Assembly: GCF_028816475.1 (NCBI RefSeq)
Contig: NZ_CP118247.1
Coordinates: 2,906,001 to 2,970,000, forward strand
Direction of reading: 5' to 3'
From: Devosia rhodophyticola
Lineage (GTDB): Bacteria; Pseudomonadota; Alphaproteobacteria; Rhizobiales; Devosiaceae
DNA length: 64,000 nt
The translations under genes were made by a program, and so were the position numbers. Of this stretch, positions 46,895-56,443 are shown piece after piece; the first letter of the stretch is position 1, and every line of letters begins with the position of its first letter. A model generated the notes under the pieces. It was not told the origin of the DNA, ran no database searches, and saw only the letters and a program-made list of their open reading frames with translations.

Positions 46895-47887
46895 TCAGAG
46901 TCCTAGATACTGTATGAATACGCTTGAAGCTACGTTTATAGCGATTGCGACTACTACTGACAGTGATGCAATTAGAAAGCTATGTCGGTTCTTTTTTCTG
47001 TGACTGTCGAGCATTCGAAAGTCACCTTTATTGATTTGCAAACAAGAGATGGGCAAGATACGATCGATATAACGCTCAAAAATTTTGCCAATTTCTTGAC
47101 CTGCGACCCATAAAATCATCGCGCCCCCGAAAATCATCACTATTGCATGGAGAAACGACGAATTTGAAGAAAGTTCTGCTGTTCGATTGGAGTTAAAACT
47201 CGCCCATGTCCCAAAAAGATAAGTGCCCGACATTGCTATTTTAAATAGTGGTGCGGATAAAAAGGAATACTTTTGTAAAAAGCTAACAATTTTATTCTCT
47301 GGGCTGGCATCTAATGTCTCAAACCATCCATCGATTACGTTTTGGAAGTTACGTGCAACTGAATAATCGACAAAGGATATTTTTGTAAATCCAGTTGACG
47401 TCGTAATCATCGACCAAATCGAACTGGGTACACCGATTTCACGATGTGACCTTTCAATCAGTGCGGAACGCGAGTGGACGTTGATGTCCAAAATATAAGA
47501 CTGTGGTGATTGGGTTTGAGGGAGCAAAATCATGAAATTGTAGCGAATTCTTACATTTTCAGTCGGACTTCCGTAAGATTTGTCATGTATTTTAAATCTA
47601 CTAAACGAACTTATTGTTTGTTTATGTTTGTCGTTGTAAAAAACTTCTATATTCTCATTACGACTTATGATGTTGTATTGTTCGCACATTTGGGTGATTT
47701 TTTCGTGTAATTGTTCTAAATCCGAAAAATCCGCTATGTGTGAAATGTCGTATGACTTTGTTATTTGTTCAGTCCGTCCAGTTATCTTATTATATATGTC
47801 TTGGACAGTTTTCATTGATACATTTACGCCGTCACCGAAATTAACATCGGTATTTTGATTTATTGCGTTTTTTTCCAAAAGTATCAT
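46895..47887 (-). CDS. AT-rich orphan membrane protein, unknown function
   Basis: I do not recognise this 330-residue protein. Its first 190 residues look soluble and polar (NFGDGVNVSMKTVQDIYNKI; EQLHEKITQMCEQYNIISRN). The C-terminal third has two or three membrane segments (FLHAIVMIFGGAMILWVAGQ and LIASLSVVVAIAINVASSVF) around a short basic loop. Base composition is strikingly AT-rich and codon use (many AAT, ATA, TTA) is unlike every other gene in the window. It starts 45 bases after the full hydrolase stop, in the same direction, and so may be read from the purB operon. A soluble sensor plus membrane effector layout is seen in some phage-defence proteins, but nothing specific supports that here. 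Confidence 0.75.
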   Translation of the reverse strand: MILLEKNAINQNTDVNFGDGVNVSMKTVQDIYNKITGRTEQITKSYDISHIADFSDLEQLHEKITQMCEQYNIISRNENIEVFYNDKHKQTISSFSRFKIHDKSYGSPTENVRIRYNFMILLPQTQSPQSYILDINVHSRSALIERSHREIGVPSSIWSMITTSTGFTKISFVDYSVARNFQNVIDGWFETLDASPENKIVSFLQKYSFLSAPLFKIAMSGTYLFGTWASFNSNRTAELSSNSSFLHAIVMIFGGAMILWVAGQEIGKIFERYIDRILPISCLQINKGDFRMLDSHRKKNRHSFLIASLSVVVAIAINVASSVFIQYLGL

Positions 47888-47931
47888 CCCCTAGGTAATA
47901 CCTAATTTTTACCGAAATTCGAATAATTTGT

Positions 47932-48486
47932 CTAGTTGAGGCGTTGCATCAGCCGGGTGAACATCAACAGCCCTTCTGGCCACGGACCGTGGCCCGACTC
48001 GATGTTGAAATGACCAGCTTCACCAGCCTGATGGAAGTCCGAACCCCAGCAAGTGGCAAATTCGGCGGCGCGATCAACGCTGCAATAGGGGTCATTGGTT
48101 GAGGCAACGAGCATTGAAGGAAACGGCAGTGGATCGCGGGGGATCGGGCTGAAAGGAGCCGCTTCCGGCGGCGCTTCGGGATGCAGTTCCACATCGGGTG
48201 GCGCAACCAGAAATGCGCCACGAACCTTGGTATCCCCCAAACGTCTGGCAGTGTGGATCGTGGCAAGAACGCCAAGCGCGTGGGCCAGAATCACCACCGG
48301 GCGGGTCGCCATCATGATGTCGTGCTCAATTGCAGTAACCCAAGGCTCCAACTGAGGATGGTTCCAATCCACCTGCGCCACCACCTTTGCGTTGGGCAGG
48401 CGATCAGACCAGCGCCGTTGCCAATGGCCGGGCGCACTGTCCCCAATGCCGGGGACGATTACAAAATCGACCTCGGAAATTTTCAT
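47932..48486 (-). CDS. RBBP9/YdeN-type alpha/beta-hydrolase-like protein lacking nucleophile Ser
   Basis: A 184-residue alpha/beta-hydrolase fold protein of the RBBP9/YdeN family. The oxyanion region FVIVPGIGDSAPGHWQRRW, the acid in ASTNDPYCS and the His in GEAGHFNIESGHG are intact, but the nucleophile elbow reads AHALG where family members have HSLG: GCG replaces a serine codon. It is therefore likely a non-catalytic relative or uses another chemistry. Its ATG overlaps the purB stop (ATGA), so it is translated with purB. The 3' three quarters are repeated to the left. Confidence 0.8.
   Translation of the reverse strand: MKISEVDFVIVPGIGDSAPGHWQRRWSDRLPNAKVVAQVDWNHPQLEPWVTAIEHDIMMATRPVVILAHALGVLATIHTARRLGDTKVRGAFLVAPPDVELHPEAPPEAAPFSPIPRDPLPFPSMLVASTNDPYCSVDRAAEFATCWGSDFHQAGEAGHFNIESGHGPWPEGLLMFTRLMQRLN
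47944..48349 (+). repeat. Direct repeat, right copy (within full hydrolase gene)
   Basis: Right arm of the direct repeat. It has more A/T at silent sites than the left arm, in keeping with an origin outside this chromosome. Confidence 0.85.
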
Positions 48487-49820
48487 TTATCGTTTCCGAA
48501 TACGCGGGCAAAAATCGTGTCGACATGTTTGAGGTGGTAGGCATCATCGAACATGGCGTCGATTTGCTCATTGCTCAGAGTCACTTCGGGGTCGTTCTTG
48601 AGGTTCTGGGCAAACTGACCGGTCCGGTCACCATCCGTCTGCCAGACTTTCATGGCGTTGCGCTGGACGGCGGCGTAGCTGTCTTCGCGCGAATAGCCGG
48701 CCTGGGTCAGCGCCAGGAGCATGCGCTGGGAATTGTGCAGGCCACCGAGCAGATCGAGATTGCGCCGCATGTTTTGTGGGTAGACCACCAGTTTGTCGAT
48801 GACACCGGTCAGGCGCGCCAAGGCGAAATCGAGCGTAATGGTCGCGTCGGGGCCGATCATCCGTTCGACCGATGAGTGGGAAATATCGCGTTCGTGCCAG
48901 AGAGCAACGTTTTCTAGCGCTGGGGTGACCATGCCGCGCACCAAGCGGGCGAGCCCGGTCAGGTTTTCTGTCAACACCGGGTTGCGCTTGTGGGGCATAG
49001 CCGATGAGCCCTTTTGGCCGGGTGAGAAATATTCTTCAGCTTCGAGCACTTCGGTGCGCTGGAGATGTCGGATTTCAACGGCGACGCGTTCGACCGACGA
49101 AGCGATGACGCCAAGAGTGGCAAAGAACATGGCGTGACGGTCGCGCGGAATGACCTGGGTTGAAACCGGTTCGATGCTGAGGCCCAGCTGATCAGCGACA
49201 TATTCTTCAACAGAAGGGTCTATATTGGCGAAAGTGCCGATGGCGCCGGAAATGGCGCAGGTGGCGATCTCGGCGCGCGCGGCGACCAGACGAGCGCGGT
49301 TGCGCGAAAACTCGGCGTAAGCCTCGGCGAGTTTGACGCCAAATGTCGTTGGTTCGGCGTGTATGCCGTGGCTGCGCCCGATGGTGATGGTGTTTTTGTG
49401 CTCGATAGCGCGTCGCTCAAGGGCCGCCAGAAGGGCGTCGATATCGGCTAGTAGCAGGTCGGCGGCGTGAGCCATCTGCACCGAAAGCGTGGTGTCTAGA
49501 ATGTCGGAGGAGGTCATGCCCTGATGCACAAAACGGGCTTCGGGGCCGACGATTTCGCTCAGATGGGTCAGGAAGGCGATTACATCGTGCTTGGTTGTGC
49601 GTTCGATTTCATCGATACGATCAACGTCGAAATGGTAGTCGCCGTGCTCGGCCTTGCGGGCCAACATGACATCCCAGATACGCTGGGCAGCGTCTTTGGG
49701 GACAACGCCCAGTTCGGCTAGTTTGGTGGTGGCGTGTGCTTCGATTTCGAACCAGATGGCAAAGCGAGCTTCCGGTGACCAGTTGGCGACCATTTCGGGG
49801 CGGGAGTAACGCGGAATCAT
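48483..49820 (-). CDS. purB: Adenylosuccinate lyase PurB
   Basis: Cleaves SAICAR and adenylosuccinate, two steps of AMP synthesis. The 445-residue sequence has the fumarase/aspartase-fold motifs: EIERTTKHDVIAFLTHLSEI, HQGMTSSDILDTTLSVQMAH, GRSHGIHAEPTTFGVKLAEA and the signature GSSAMPHKRNPVLTENLTGL. It starts 30 bases downstream of rpe and its stop overlaps the hydrolase start. Confidence 0.97.
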   Translation of the reverse strand: MIPRYSRPEMVANWSPEARFAIWFEIEAHATTKLAELGVVPKDAAQRIWDVMLARKAEHGDYHFDVDRIDEIERTTKHDVIAFLTHLSEIVGPEARFVHQGMTSSDILDTTLSVQMAHAADLLLADIDALLAALERRAIEHKNTITIGRSHGIHAEPTTFGVKLAEAYAEFSRNRARLVAARAEIATCAISGAIGTFANIDPSVEEYVADQLGLSIEPVSTQVIPRDRHAMFFATLGVIASSVERVAVEIRHLQRTEVLEAEEYFSPGQKGSSAMPHKRNPVLTENLTGLARLVRGMVTPALENVALWHERDISHSSVERMIGPDATITLDFALARLTGVIDKLVVYPQNMRRNLDLLGGLHNSQRMLLALTQAGYSREDSYAAVQRNAMKVWQTDGDRTGQFAQNLKNDPEVTLSNEQIDAMFDDAYHLKHVDTIFARVFGNDK

Positions 49821-49850
49821 AGAGTTAGGCTTTCTGGTTCAGAGATTGAG

Positions 49851-50528
49851 TCAGGCGGTCAGGGTGGTGGCGGCGTCGCGAATTTCTGCAATTCTGGGGG
49901 CGTAATGGGCTGGATTATTGCCCGACAGGATGGCTGAGCCGGCGACCAGCACATTGGCGCCGGCGGCGGCAACCTCTCGCGCATTGTCGGCAGAGATGCC
50001 TCCGTCAACTTCAAGATCAATGTCGCGATCCCCGATCAGGTCGCGGGCCTGGCGAATCTTGACCAGACTTTGAGGAATGAAACTTTGACCGCCAAAGCCG
50101 GGATTGACGCTCATGATCAGGACGAGGTCGATATCGGCGATGACATTTTCAAGCACCGAGACGGGCGTGGCCGGATTAAGTGAGACCCCGGCACGTTTTC
50201 CCTCGGCCTTGATGGCTTGAATGGTGCGGTGCAGGTGCGGCCCGGCTTCAGCGTGGACAGTGATGATGTCGGCGCCTGCTTTGGCGAAGGCAGCAATATA
50301 GGGGTCAGCAGGCGCTATCATCAGGTGCACGTCGAAGGGGCGATTGGTTAGCGCGCGGATGGACTGCATGACCACCGGGCCAAAGCTGATGTTGGGCACG
50401 AAATGGCCATCCATGACGTCGACGTGGATATAATCGGCGCCGGCGGAATTGAGTGCGCGTACCTCATCACCCAGACGTGAAAAGTCTGCCGAGAGGATCG
50501 ATGGCGCGATGCGAATGGGTTTGCTCAT
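49851..50528 (-). CDS. rpe: Ribulose-phosphate 3-epimerase
   Basis: Interconverts ribulose 5-phosphate and xylulose 5-phosphate in the pentose phosphate pathway. The TIM-barrel motifs are [60 protein letters not shown] and [20 protein letters not shown]. The start at 50528 gives the usual 225 residues. It heads the rpe-purB operon; its product feeds the ribose pool used for purines. Confidence 0.97.
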   Translation of the reverse strand: MSKPIRIAPSILSADFSRLGDEVRALNSAGADYIHVDVMDGHFVPNISFGPVVMQSIRALTNRPFDVHLMIAPADPYIAAFAKAGADIITVHAEAGPHLHRTIQAIKAEGKRAGVSLNPATPVSVLENVIADIDLVLIMSVNPGFGGQSFIPQSLVKIRQARDLIGDRDIDLEVDGGISADNAREVAAAGANVLVAGSAILSGNNPAHYAPRIAEIRDAATTLTA

Positions 50529-50713
50529 GCGGTGCTGCCGGGTGCTGACTGGATTGACGCTTTGCCTTAACGCCCTGCGGAGCGGGCGACAAGGGCGCGA
50601 CGGCGAAATCGCGTGGCTTCGGCGCAGTTCACAAACCAGCGATGCGGCGGTCCGGCACATTGCATTGATGGCGTGAAAGACTAAACAGAGCACGCAACAG
50701 GCGGAGCGTCACC

Positions 50714-51448
50714 GTGGAATTTTCATTGCCAGTCGTATTTGGAGCCGGTGTGCTGAGTTTTCTCAGCCCGTGCGTACTGCCGCTGGTGCCGCCTTATTTA
50801 ACCTACATGAGCGGGGCCAGCTTTGATCAGTTGCGCGATGAGGGGACAACTGCGGGCGCCCTGCAACGGCGCGTGATGGTGACGTCGCTGTTCTTCATTC
50901 TCGGCTTCTCGGTGATCTTTATCACCCTGGGGGCGACCGCCACTGCATTTGGGCAGACATTTCGGCAATTGCTGCCAATTCTGACGCCAATTGCAGGATT
51001 GATGATCATTGCGATGGGGTTGCATTTTCTGGGCGTATTCCGGATCAGCCTGCTGGATCGGCAAATGCGCCATCAGGGGCCAAGCGTTGCAAGCGGCCCG
51101 GTGGGCGGGTTTTTGTTGGGGCTGGCTTTTGCTATCGGTTGGACGCCTTGTATCGGGCCGATTCTTGCTGCGATCCTTTCGGTCGCCGCCAGCAAGAATA
51201 CCGCGTTTGAGGGAGCGTCGCTCCTCGGGGTCTATTCGCTTGGGCTGGGCGTGCCGTTCTTTCTGGCTGGAGTTGCGATTGGCCCGTTCCTGACATTTTT
51301 CGACGGGTTCAAGCGCCATTTGCGACTCGTTGAAAAAGTGATGGGGGCGTTGCTGGTCCTGACCGGGGTGTTGTTTCTCACCGGGAATTTTGCCCGAATT
51401 TCATATTGGTTCCTCGAAACCTTCCCCGTCCTAAGCACCATCGGCTAG
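50714..51448 (+). CDS. ccdA: Cytochrome c biogenesis protein CcdA
   Basis: Six-helix membrane protein that passes electrons from thioredoxin to periplasmic thiols for haem attachment. The two redox cysteines are Cys 20 in LSFLSPCVLPLVPPYLTYM and Cys 146 in AIGWTPCIGPILAA. Length 244. It starts with GTG behind GGCGGAGCG and diverges from rpe. Confidence 0.93.
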   Translation: MEFSLPVVFGAGVLSFLSPCVLPLVPPYLTYMSGASFDQLRDEGTTAGALQRRVMVTSLFFILGFSVIFITLGATATAFGQTFRQLLPILTPIAGLMIIAMGLHFLGVFRISLLDRQMRHQGPSVASGPVGGFLLGLAFAIGWTPCIGPILAAILSVAASKNTAFEGASLLGVYSLGLGVPFFLAGVAIGPFLTFFDGFKRHLRLVEKVMGALLVLTGVLFLTGNFARISYWFLETFPVLSTIG

Positions 51449-51570
51449 GCAATCTCTCTTTAACCCTCTCGAGCAATAGAACCAGCCAAGATCAACTTTC
51501 TGTGTGCATACTAACGACGGTTTTGCACGTGATGCCCGCAAATGGGCGTCAGAATATTTGATTTTTCTGG

Positions 51571-52815
51571 ATGGTAATATTGACCTCCGCTTTAACTGAA
51601 CAATTGCCAATAGATTTGGGCGACGCCAACAGTGGTGCAATAGTGCCGCCGACGCAGTTTTCCGATTTGTCTTTTTCTTTCAGCGTTTCTCAAAATATTG
51701 ACGATGTCGAGCCGGTTTGGCGCGCGCTGGAAGCGCAGGGCATTCATTCGCCCGGACAGAGTTTTGATTTCATCAAGCTGTGGGTTGAAGCGCGCAAGAT
51801 CGCATCGAACAACCAATTCTATGTCGTTGGTTATGCTGGAGGCGAGCCGATTGCGCTGTTGCCGCTGCATCGAAAAGCGGTCAAGGGCGTGCGGCTTTTT
51901 ACTTGGTTTCCCGGCGCAAACGTTGGGGCGTATGCGCCGTTGGTTGATGTTGATCGGCTACGGCAAATGTCGCCAACGCAACGGCAGGCATTGTGGAAGG
52001 GCATGTCGAGAATGCTGCCATCTGCCGATTTGATCTATTTGCGTGCGGTGCCGATCGAAACGGCTAACGCGGGACGATTGTTTGACGAACTGGGCACATT
52101 GCAGCCGTTTGAAACGCTCTATCGTTCGCAATATGGCAGTTGGGAAGAATGTGACCGCCTGCAGCGCAGCAAGTCGCGGCGCAAGCATGACCGGCAGCAG
52201 GGAGAGCGCCTGGAAGCATTGGGCGAAGTCAGTTTCGAAGAAGTTCGCTCTGGCCCCGAGACGACCTCGATCATCGACACGATGTTCACGCAGCGCTCGG
52301 CCCGGTTCAAGGCGATGGGTATTCGCGATACCTTTGTTGTTGAACGGTTGACAGATTTTTATCATCAGGCAGCACAGCCGGGCACCGGCGTTGACGTGCG
52401 GTTGCATGTGTTGCGGCTTGAAAATGAAATTGTTGCGGTGCGATACAATGTCGTGTGGGGCAAAGCGATGTATTGCCTGATCTCTTCAATGAGCGCCGAT
52501 CCACATATTCAAGGCGGTTCGCCCGGCAAGCAATGCCTGCTGCGGGTCATGAAAAGCGTGTTTGGTGAAGAAATCGGTGAATTTGACATGGGCGCTGGTT
52601 TTACCGACGAGAAGCGGCATTGGTGCAATGTTCAAGTGCCATTGAGCCAACATTACATGCCGTTGAGCGCGCGCGGAGCGATGGTGCTGGCGACCCATCA
52701 ATGGATCCAGCGGAGCAAGGGGAAAATCAAGGCCAACAAGGCGTTGATGAAGGCATTGCGGCGCCCGATCCAGCTTTTCAATCGCGTTTTTTGCGGCCCC
52801 AGCGACGCGTCCTAG
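51571..52815 (+). CDS. BioF2-like (Acetyltransf_6) GNAT protein
   Basis: A 414-residue protein with a C-terminal BioF2-like acetyltransferase domain related to FemAB ([80 protein letters not shown]). Relatives occur in polysaccharide loci such as cellulose biosynthesis. No polysaccharide genes adjoin here. It converges on radC with a 4-base overlap. Confidence 0.82.
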   Translation: MVILTSALTEQLPIDLGDANSGAIVPPTQFSDLSFSFSVSQNIDDVEPVWRALEAQGIHSPGQSFDFIKLWVEARKIASNNQFYVVGYAGGEPIALLPLHRKAVKGVRLFTWFPGANVGAYAPLVDVDRLRQMSPTQRQALWKGMSRMLPSADLIYLRAVPIETANAGRLFDELGTLQPFETLYRSQYGSWEECDRLQRSKSRRKHDRQQGERLEALGEVSFEEVRSGPETTSIIDTMFTQRSARFKAMGIRDTFVVERLTDFYHQAAQPGTGVDVRLHVLRLENEIVAVRYNVVWGKAMYCLISSMSADPHIQGGSPGKQCLLRVMKSVFGEEIGEFDMGAGFTDEKRHWCNVQVPLSQHYMPLSARGAMVLATHQWIQRSKGKIKANKALMKALRRPIQLFNRVFCGPSDAS

Positions 52816-53537
52816 AGCAGTTTGAGGGCGCGCAAAGACGCGTGCCCGGACTTTCCGATGATGATGTGGTCATGGACGGTAATGCCGAGCGGCTTGGCGA
52901 TGTCAGTGATTTCTCGCGTCATCCGGACGTCGGCCGAGGAGGGTGCTGGGTCCCCGGAGGGGTGATTGTGCACCAAAATAAGCGCGGTGGCAGATAGTTC
53001 AAGCGAGCGGCGGATGACCTCGCGGGGATAGACAGGTGTGTGATCGACGGTGCCGATTTGCTGGACTTCGTCAGCAATCAGGCGATTTTTCTTGTCGAGA
53101 AACAGGATGCGGAACTGTTCGACCTTTTCGAAGGCCATTTGTGAGCGGCAATAGTCGAGTAGTTGCGACCAGGCGCCGAGTACGGGTAATTCGGTGGCGA
53201 TCTGGTCGCGCCCGTAGCGTTGGGCCACGGCCTGGGCCACCTTGAGATGGGTGATCGAGGTCTCGCCCAAACCTTTCACTTCGGCAAGACGATTGGGGGC
53301 GGCGCCCAACACTTCGGAAAATGATCCGAACTTGGTGATCAGATCCTTGGCGAGACTTTTTGTGTCGCGCTGGGGCAGGATCATGTGCAACAGCAATTCG
53401 AGCAATTCGTAGTCTTGCAGCGAATCACCGCCAACGGTTTTGAAGCGTTCGCGCGCCCGTTCGCGGTGACCAAGATAGTGTGGTGCGGCGGCGGCCTCCG
53501 AGAGCCCGTCCGACGCTGGCGGTTTTTCCCGAGGCAT
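52812..53537 (-). CDS. radC: RadC family JAB-domain protein
   Basis: A 241-residue protein with a helix-hairpin-helix ([20 protein letters not shown]) and a C-terminal JAMM metalloprotease-like domain with [20 protein letters not shown]. The name comes from a repair phenotype later shown to lie elsewhere; true function is unknown. The start at 53537 lies two bases after the map stop. Confidence 0.92.
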   Translation of the reverse strand: MPREKPPASDGLSEAAAAPHYLGHRERARERFKTVGGDSLQDYELLELLLHMILPQRDTKSLAKDLITKFGSFSEVLGAAPNRLAEVKGLGETSITHLKVAQAVAQRYGRDQIATELPVLGAWSQLLDYCRSQMAFEKVEQFRILFLDKKNRLIADEVQQIGTVDHTPVYPREVIRRSLELSATALILVHNHPSGDPAPSSADVRMTREITDIAKPLGITVHDHIIIGKSGHASLRALKLL

Positions 53538-53539
53538 GA

Positions 53540-54370
53540 TTATCGCTTTGCAGTCAGAGGATTGAACAGTCCACCGGGTGACAGCGTGAAAACTTCGCAG
53601 CCTGTTTCGGTAATGCCAATCGAATGTTCGCATTGGGCCGACAGAGTGCGGTCGCGGGTGACGGCAGTCCAGCCGTCAGACAGGATTTTGACGTGGGGGC
53701 GCCCCAGATTGATCATGGGCTCGATGGTGAAAATCATGCCGGGGCGCAGTTCGGGGCCAGAGCCGGGGGTGCCGTAATGCATGATATTGGGTTCGTCGTG
53801 AAAGAGCTTTCCGACCCCATGGCCAACGAAATCGCGAACAACGCTGGTGCGTTCGTCTTCGGCATAGGACTGGATAGCTGCGCCAATGTCGCCGGTAGTA
53901 TTGCCCGGTTTGGCGGCCTTAATGCCGCGCTCCAGGCTTTGGTAGGTAACTTCAATCAGCCGCTCGGCCTTGCGTGAAATTTCGCCGACCGGGAACATGC
54001 GGCTGCTATCGCCGTGCCAGCCGTCAACGACAAGGGTCAGATCGATATTGACAATGTCGCCTTCACGCATGGGCCGATCATCGGGAATGCCGTGGCAGAC
54101 AACATGGTTGATGGATGTGCACAGGGAATGGCGATAACCGCGATAAAATATCGTCGCTGGGACCGCGCCGTTGTCGCGCGCAAATTCATAGGCGATCTGG
54201 TCGAGCGCAGCGGTGGTAACGCCGGGTTCGACCTGCTCGTATAGCAAATCAAGGGCGCGCGCCGTCAATTGGCCGGCCTTGCGCATGCCCTCGAAGCCTT
54301 CGGGGCCGTGCAGTGGAATGGTTCCAGAGGTGCGGCGAGGTTTGGCGGGGGCATCGACATAGTTGATCAT
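53540..54370 (-). CDS. map: Type I methionine aminopeptidase
   Basis: Removes the initiator Met from nascent proteins. Metal ligands are visible: Asp 110 and Asp 121 in [19 protein letters not shown], His in [17 protein letters not shown], and the Glu residues in [11 protein letters not shown] and [11 protein letters not shown]. At 276 residues with a short N-terminal extension it has normal length. It forms an operon with radC. Confidence 0.95.
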   Translation of the reverse strand: MINYVDAPAKPRRTSGTIPLHGPEGFEGMRKAGQLTARALDLLYEQVEPGVTTAALDQIAYEFARDNGAVPATIFYRGYRHSLCTSINHVVCHGIPDDRPMREGDIVNIDLTLVVDGWHGDSSRMFPVGEISRKAERLIEVTYQSLERGIKAAKPGNTTGDIGAAIQSYAEDERTSVVRDFVGHGVGKLFHDEPNIMHYGTPGSGPELRPGMIFTIEPMINLGRPHVKILSDGWTAVTRDRTLSAQCEHSIGITETGCEVFTLSPGGLFNPLTAKR

Positions 54371-54520
54371 CTAGAACTCCAAACTCCTGATCCAAAACTA
54401 GTCATTGCCAACGCCCAAGGGAAGAGGCTGCGGAATAGACAGGCAAACTTGGGTGCCATTGCTTGACGTGGCGCGCAAGGGCAGGCATCCATTCGGGCAA
54501 TAGATATGCACGGTCAAGTC

Positions 54521-55285
54521 ATGACAACCAAACTATCAATCACTGCGGCCCTTCTTGTCATTGGCGACGAGATACTTTCTGGGCGAACCAAAGACGTCAA
54601 TATTGGCGCGACCGCCGATTTTTGCACCGATCTCGGAATCGAGTTGAAAGAGGTGCGGGTCGTTTCCGATGAAACCGACGATATTGTTGCGGCACTCAAT
54701 GCCGTTCGGGAGCGATATACCTATGTGTTCACGACTGGCGGCATAGGGCCAACGCACGACGATATTACAGCGGATGCGGTCGCCAGGGCCTTCAGTGTGG
54801 CTCTGCCGATCAATGCTGAAGCGCGTGCGATGCTGGAAACGCGGTGGCAGAATACCGGGACCGAGGTCAATGAGGCACGGTTGCGCATGGCGCGTATTCC
54901 TGAAGGTGCTGACCTGATCGTCAATGCGGTCAGCGCTGCTCCTGGGTTTCGGATCGGCAATGTGCATGTAATGGCGGGCGTGCCGATTATCATGCGGTCC
55001 ATGCTCGAAGCGATTGCGCCGACCCTTCAAACTGGTCGCAAGGTTATGTCCGAAACGATCAAGGCCGCCGTTGGCGAGGGCACGGTTGGTGGGCCATTGG
55101 GCGCGCTGCAGGCGCAATATCCGGACGTCAAGATGGGAAGCTACCCTCAGATGGGGGCCAATAAGGTCATGACGGAACTGGTCCTGCGATCATCAGATGA
55201 GGCCCGATTACGCGAAGCCGCAGCCAAAGTGCGCGAAATGGTGGCCCGGGAGCACGCAAAAGCGGGGATTACACCGCCCGAATGA
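54521..55285 (+). CDS. CinA-like molybdopterin-binding domain protein
   Basis: A 254-residue protein of the MoCF/CinA N-terminal family: AALLVIGDEILSGRTKDVNI at the start and YVFTTGGIGPTHDDITADAV as the ligand loop. It lacks the C-terminal nicotinamide-mononucleotide deamidase domain of full CinA, as in many alphaproteobacteria. A possible start five codons upstream (54506) exists. It diverges from map. Confidence 0.88.
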   Translation: MTTKLSITAALLVIGDEILSGRTKDVNIGATADFCTDLGIELKEVRVVSDETDDIVAALNAVRERYTYVFTTGGIGPTHDDITADAVARAFSVALPINAEARAMLETRWQNTGTEVNEARLRMARIPEGADLIVNAVSAAPGFRIGNVHVMAGVPIIMRSMLEAIAPTLQTGRKVMSETIKAAVGEGTVGGPLGALQAQYPDVKMGSYPQMGANKVMTELVLRSSDEARLREAAAKVREMVAREHAKAGITPPE

Positions 55286-55374
55286 GATGGAACGATTGGC
55301 GCGGGGCCTCAGGTTTGCTAAGGGACGCCACGCTGGCCAGAAAACGGCACACCAACGGTTACCGGAGTTGATAA

Positions 55375-55893
55375 TTGAACAATCCTAACCAGAAGTCATT
55401 TCCCGTTTCCTGGGATCAGTTTCATCGCGACAGTCGGGCCCTGGCCTGGCGCTTGACTGGCATGGGCACGTTCGATGCCGTGGTCGCAATTGCGCGCGGT
55501 GGGCTGGTGCCAGCCACGATTGTGGCGCGCGAACTCAATATTCGCGTTGTGGAAAGCGTTGCGGTCAAATCCTACGATCACCAAAATCAGGGCACGGTCA
55601 CGGTGCTTAAGTCGATTTCCCAGCAAATTCTCGATATCGCCAAGAATGGCGGCAAAGTGTTGATCGTCGATGATCTTGTTGATACCGGCGCGACGGCGCG
55701 CGCGGTGCGTGACATGTTGCCTGGCGCCCATTTTGCGACGGTTTACGCCAAGCCGATGGGGCGCGAACTCGTCGACACCTTTATTACTGAAGTTAGTCAG
55801 GATACCTGGATTTTCTTTCCATGGGATCTCGACGTGGCGTATGCGGCTCCCATCTCGGGGGGACCGACTAACGAATTCGTCTCGGGCGCCTAG
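55375..55893 (+). CDS. gpt: Xanthine (guanine) phosphoribosyltransferase Gpt
   Basis: Purine salvage enzyme of 172 residues. The PRPP loop [14 protein letters not shown] is at 95-107, with [20 protein letters not shown] upstream and [10 protein letters not shown] near the end, specific for the Gpt branch. It begins with TTG behind CGGAG. The tRNA-Leu gene follows 70 bases later. Confidence 0.95.
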   Translation: MNNPNQKSFPVSWDQFHRDSRALAWRLTGMGTFDAVVAIARGGLVPATIVARELNIRVVESVAVKSYDHQNQGTVTVLKSISQQILDIAKNGGKVLIVDDLVDTGATARAVRDMLPGAHFATVYAKPMGRELVDTFITEVSQDTWIFFPWDLDVAYAAPISGGPTNEFVSGA

Positions 55894-55962
55894 TTGGCGA
55901 TTCAGCGGGATTTTCTGCGCTTCGGTGCAGTCTACTCTTGATGGGGTGGACGACACGCTATT

Positions 55963-56048
55963 GCGGGCGTGGTGGAATGGTAGACACACAGGACTTAAAA
56001 TCCTGAGAGGGTATCCTCGTGCGGGTTCGAGTCCCGCCGCCCGCACCA
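55963..56048 (+). tRNA. tRNA-Leu (anticodon TAA), CCA encoded
   Basis: Acceptor stem GCGGGCG (55963-55969) pairs with CGCCCGC (56038-56044), followed by A and encoded CCA. The anticodon stem-loop AGGACTTAAAATCCT carries TAA. A long variable arm (GAGAGGGTATCCTC region) marks the leucine class, and the T arm is GCGGGTTCGAGTCCCGC. Confidence 0.95.
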
Positions 56049-56063
56049 AACAAAGGCTAGGCA

Positions 56064-56441
56064 ATGATCAAAAAAGTTGAAACCGGCATTGCGCCGTCAA
56101 CGGCGCCAGTCAGCGATGCGATCAAAGCCGGGAAGCAGGTCTGGCTGGTGGCAATTGCCGAAGATCCCGCAACGGGCGGCATTGTTGCGGGTGATATCGA
56201 GATTCAGACACGGCGTACGATTGAAAATCTCGATATCGCGATCCGGGCCGCGGGCGGAACGTTGGCGGATCTGGCGCAGGTTCAGGTTTTTCTGACGGAT
56301 AGTGGGGATGCCAAAGGGATGAATGCGGTTTATGCCGAATTTTTCCACGAGCCTTATCCGGTAAGGGCAACAGTTGTGGTCAAGGAACTGTTGGCCGAGG
56401 GATTGCGCGTCGAAATGCTGGCGACAGCGATGGTGCAATAG
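56064..56441 (+). CDS. RidA family protein
   Basis: A 125-residue trimeric RidA/YjgF-fold protein that in known cases hydrolyses reactive enamines/imines. It has QTRRTIENLDIAIRAAGGTL, VQVFLTDSGDAKGMNAVYAE and FHEPYPVRATVVVKELLAEG with the active Arg. Its C-terminus differs from canonical RidA, so it may be a paralogue subgroup. It starts 15 bases after the tRNA and ends two bases before the next gene. Confidence 0.88.
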   Translation: MIKKVETGIAPSTAPVSDAIKAGKQVWLVAIAEDPATGGIVAGDIEIQTRRTIENLDIAIRAAGGTLADLAQVQVFLTDSGDAKGMNAVYAEFFHEPYPVRATVVVKELLAEGLRVEMLATAMVQ

Positions 56442-56443
56442 CG

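Larger units (their letters stand above)
46887..48349. mobile_element. Putative acquired insert with replacement gene end
   Basis: About 1.46 kb bounded by the GGCTCC at the end of the left repeat and the same GGCTCC within the full hydrolase gene. It holds the AT-rich gene and the 3' part of the full hydrolase copy. The arrangement matches integration into a coding gene with a replacement 3' end, leaving the old end as the left repeat. No integrase, transposase or terminal inverted repeat is visible, so homologous uptake from a relative is as likely as site-specific insertion. Confidence 0.5.
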
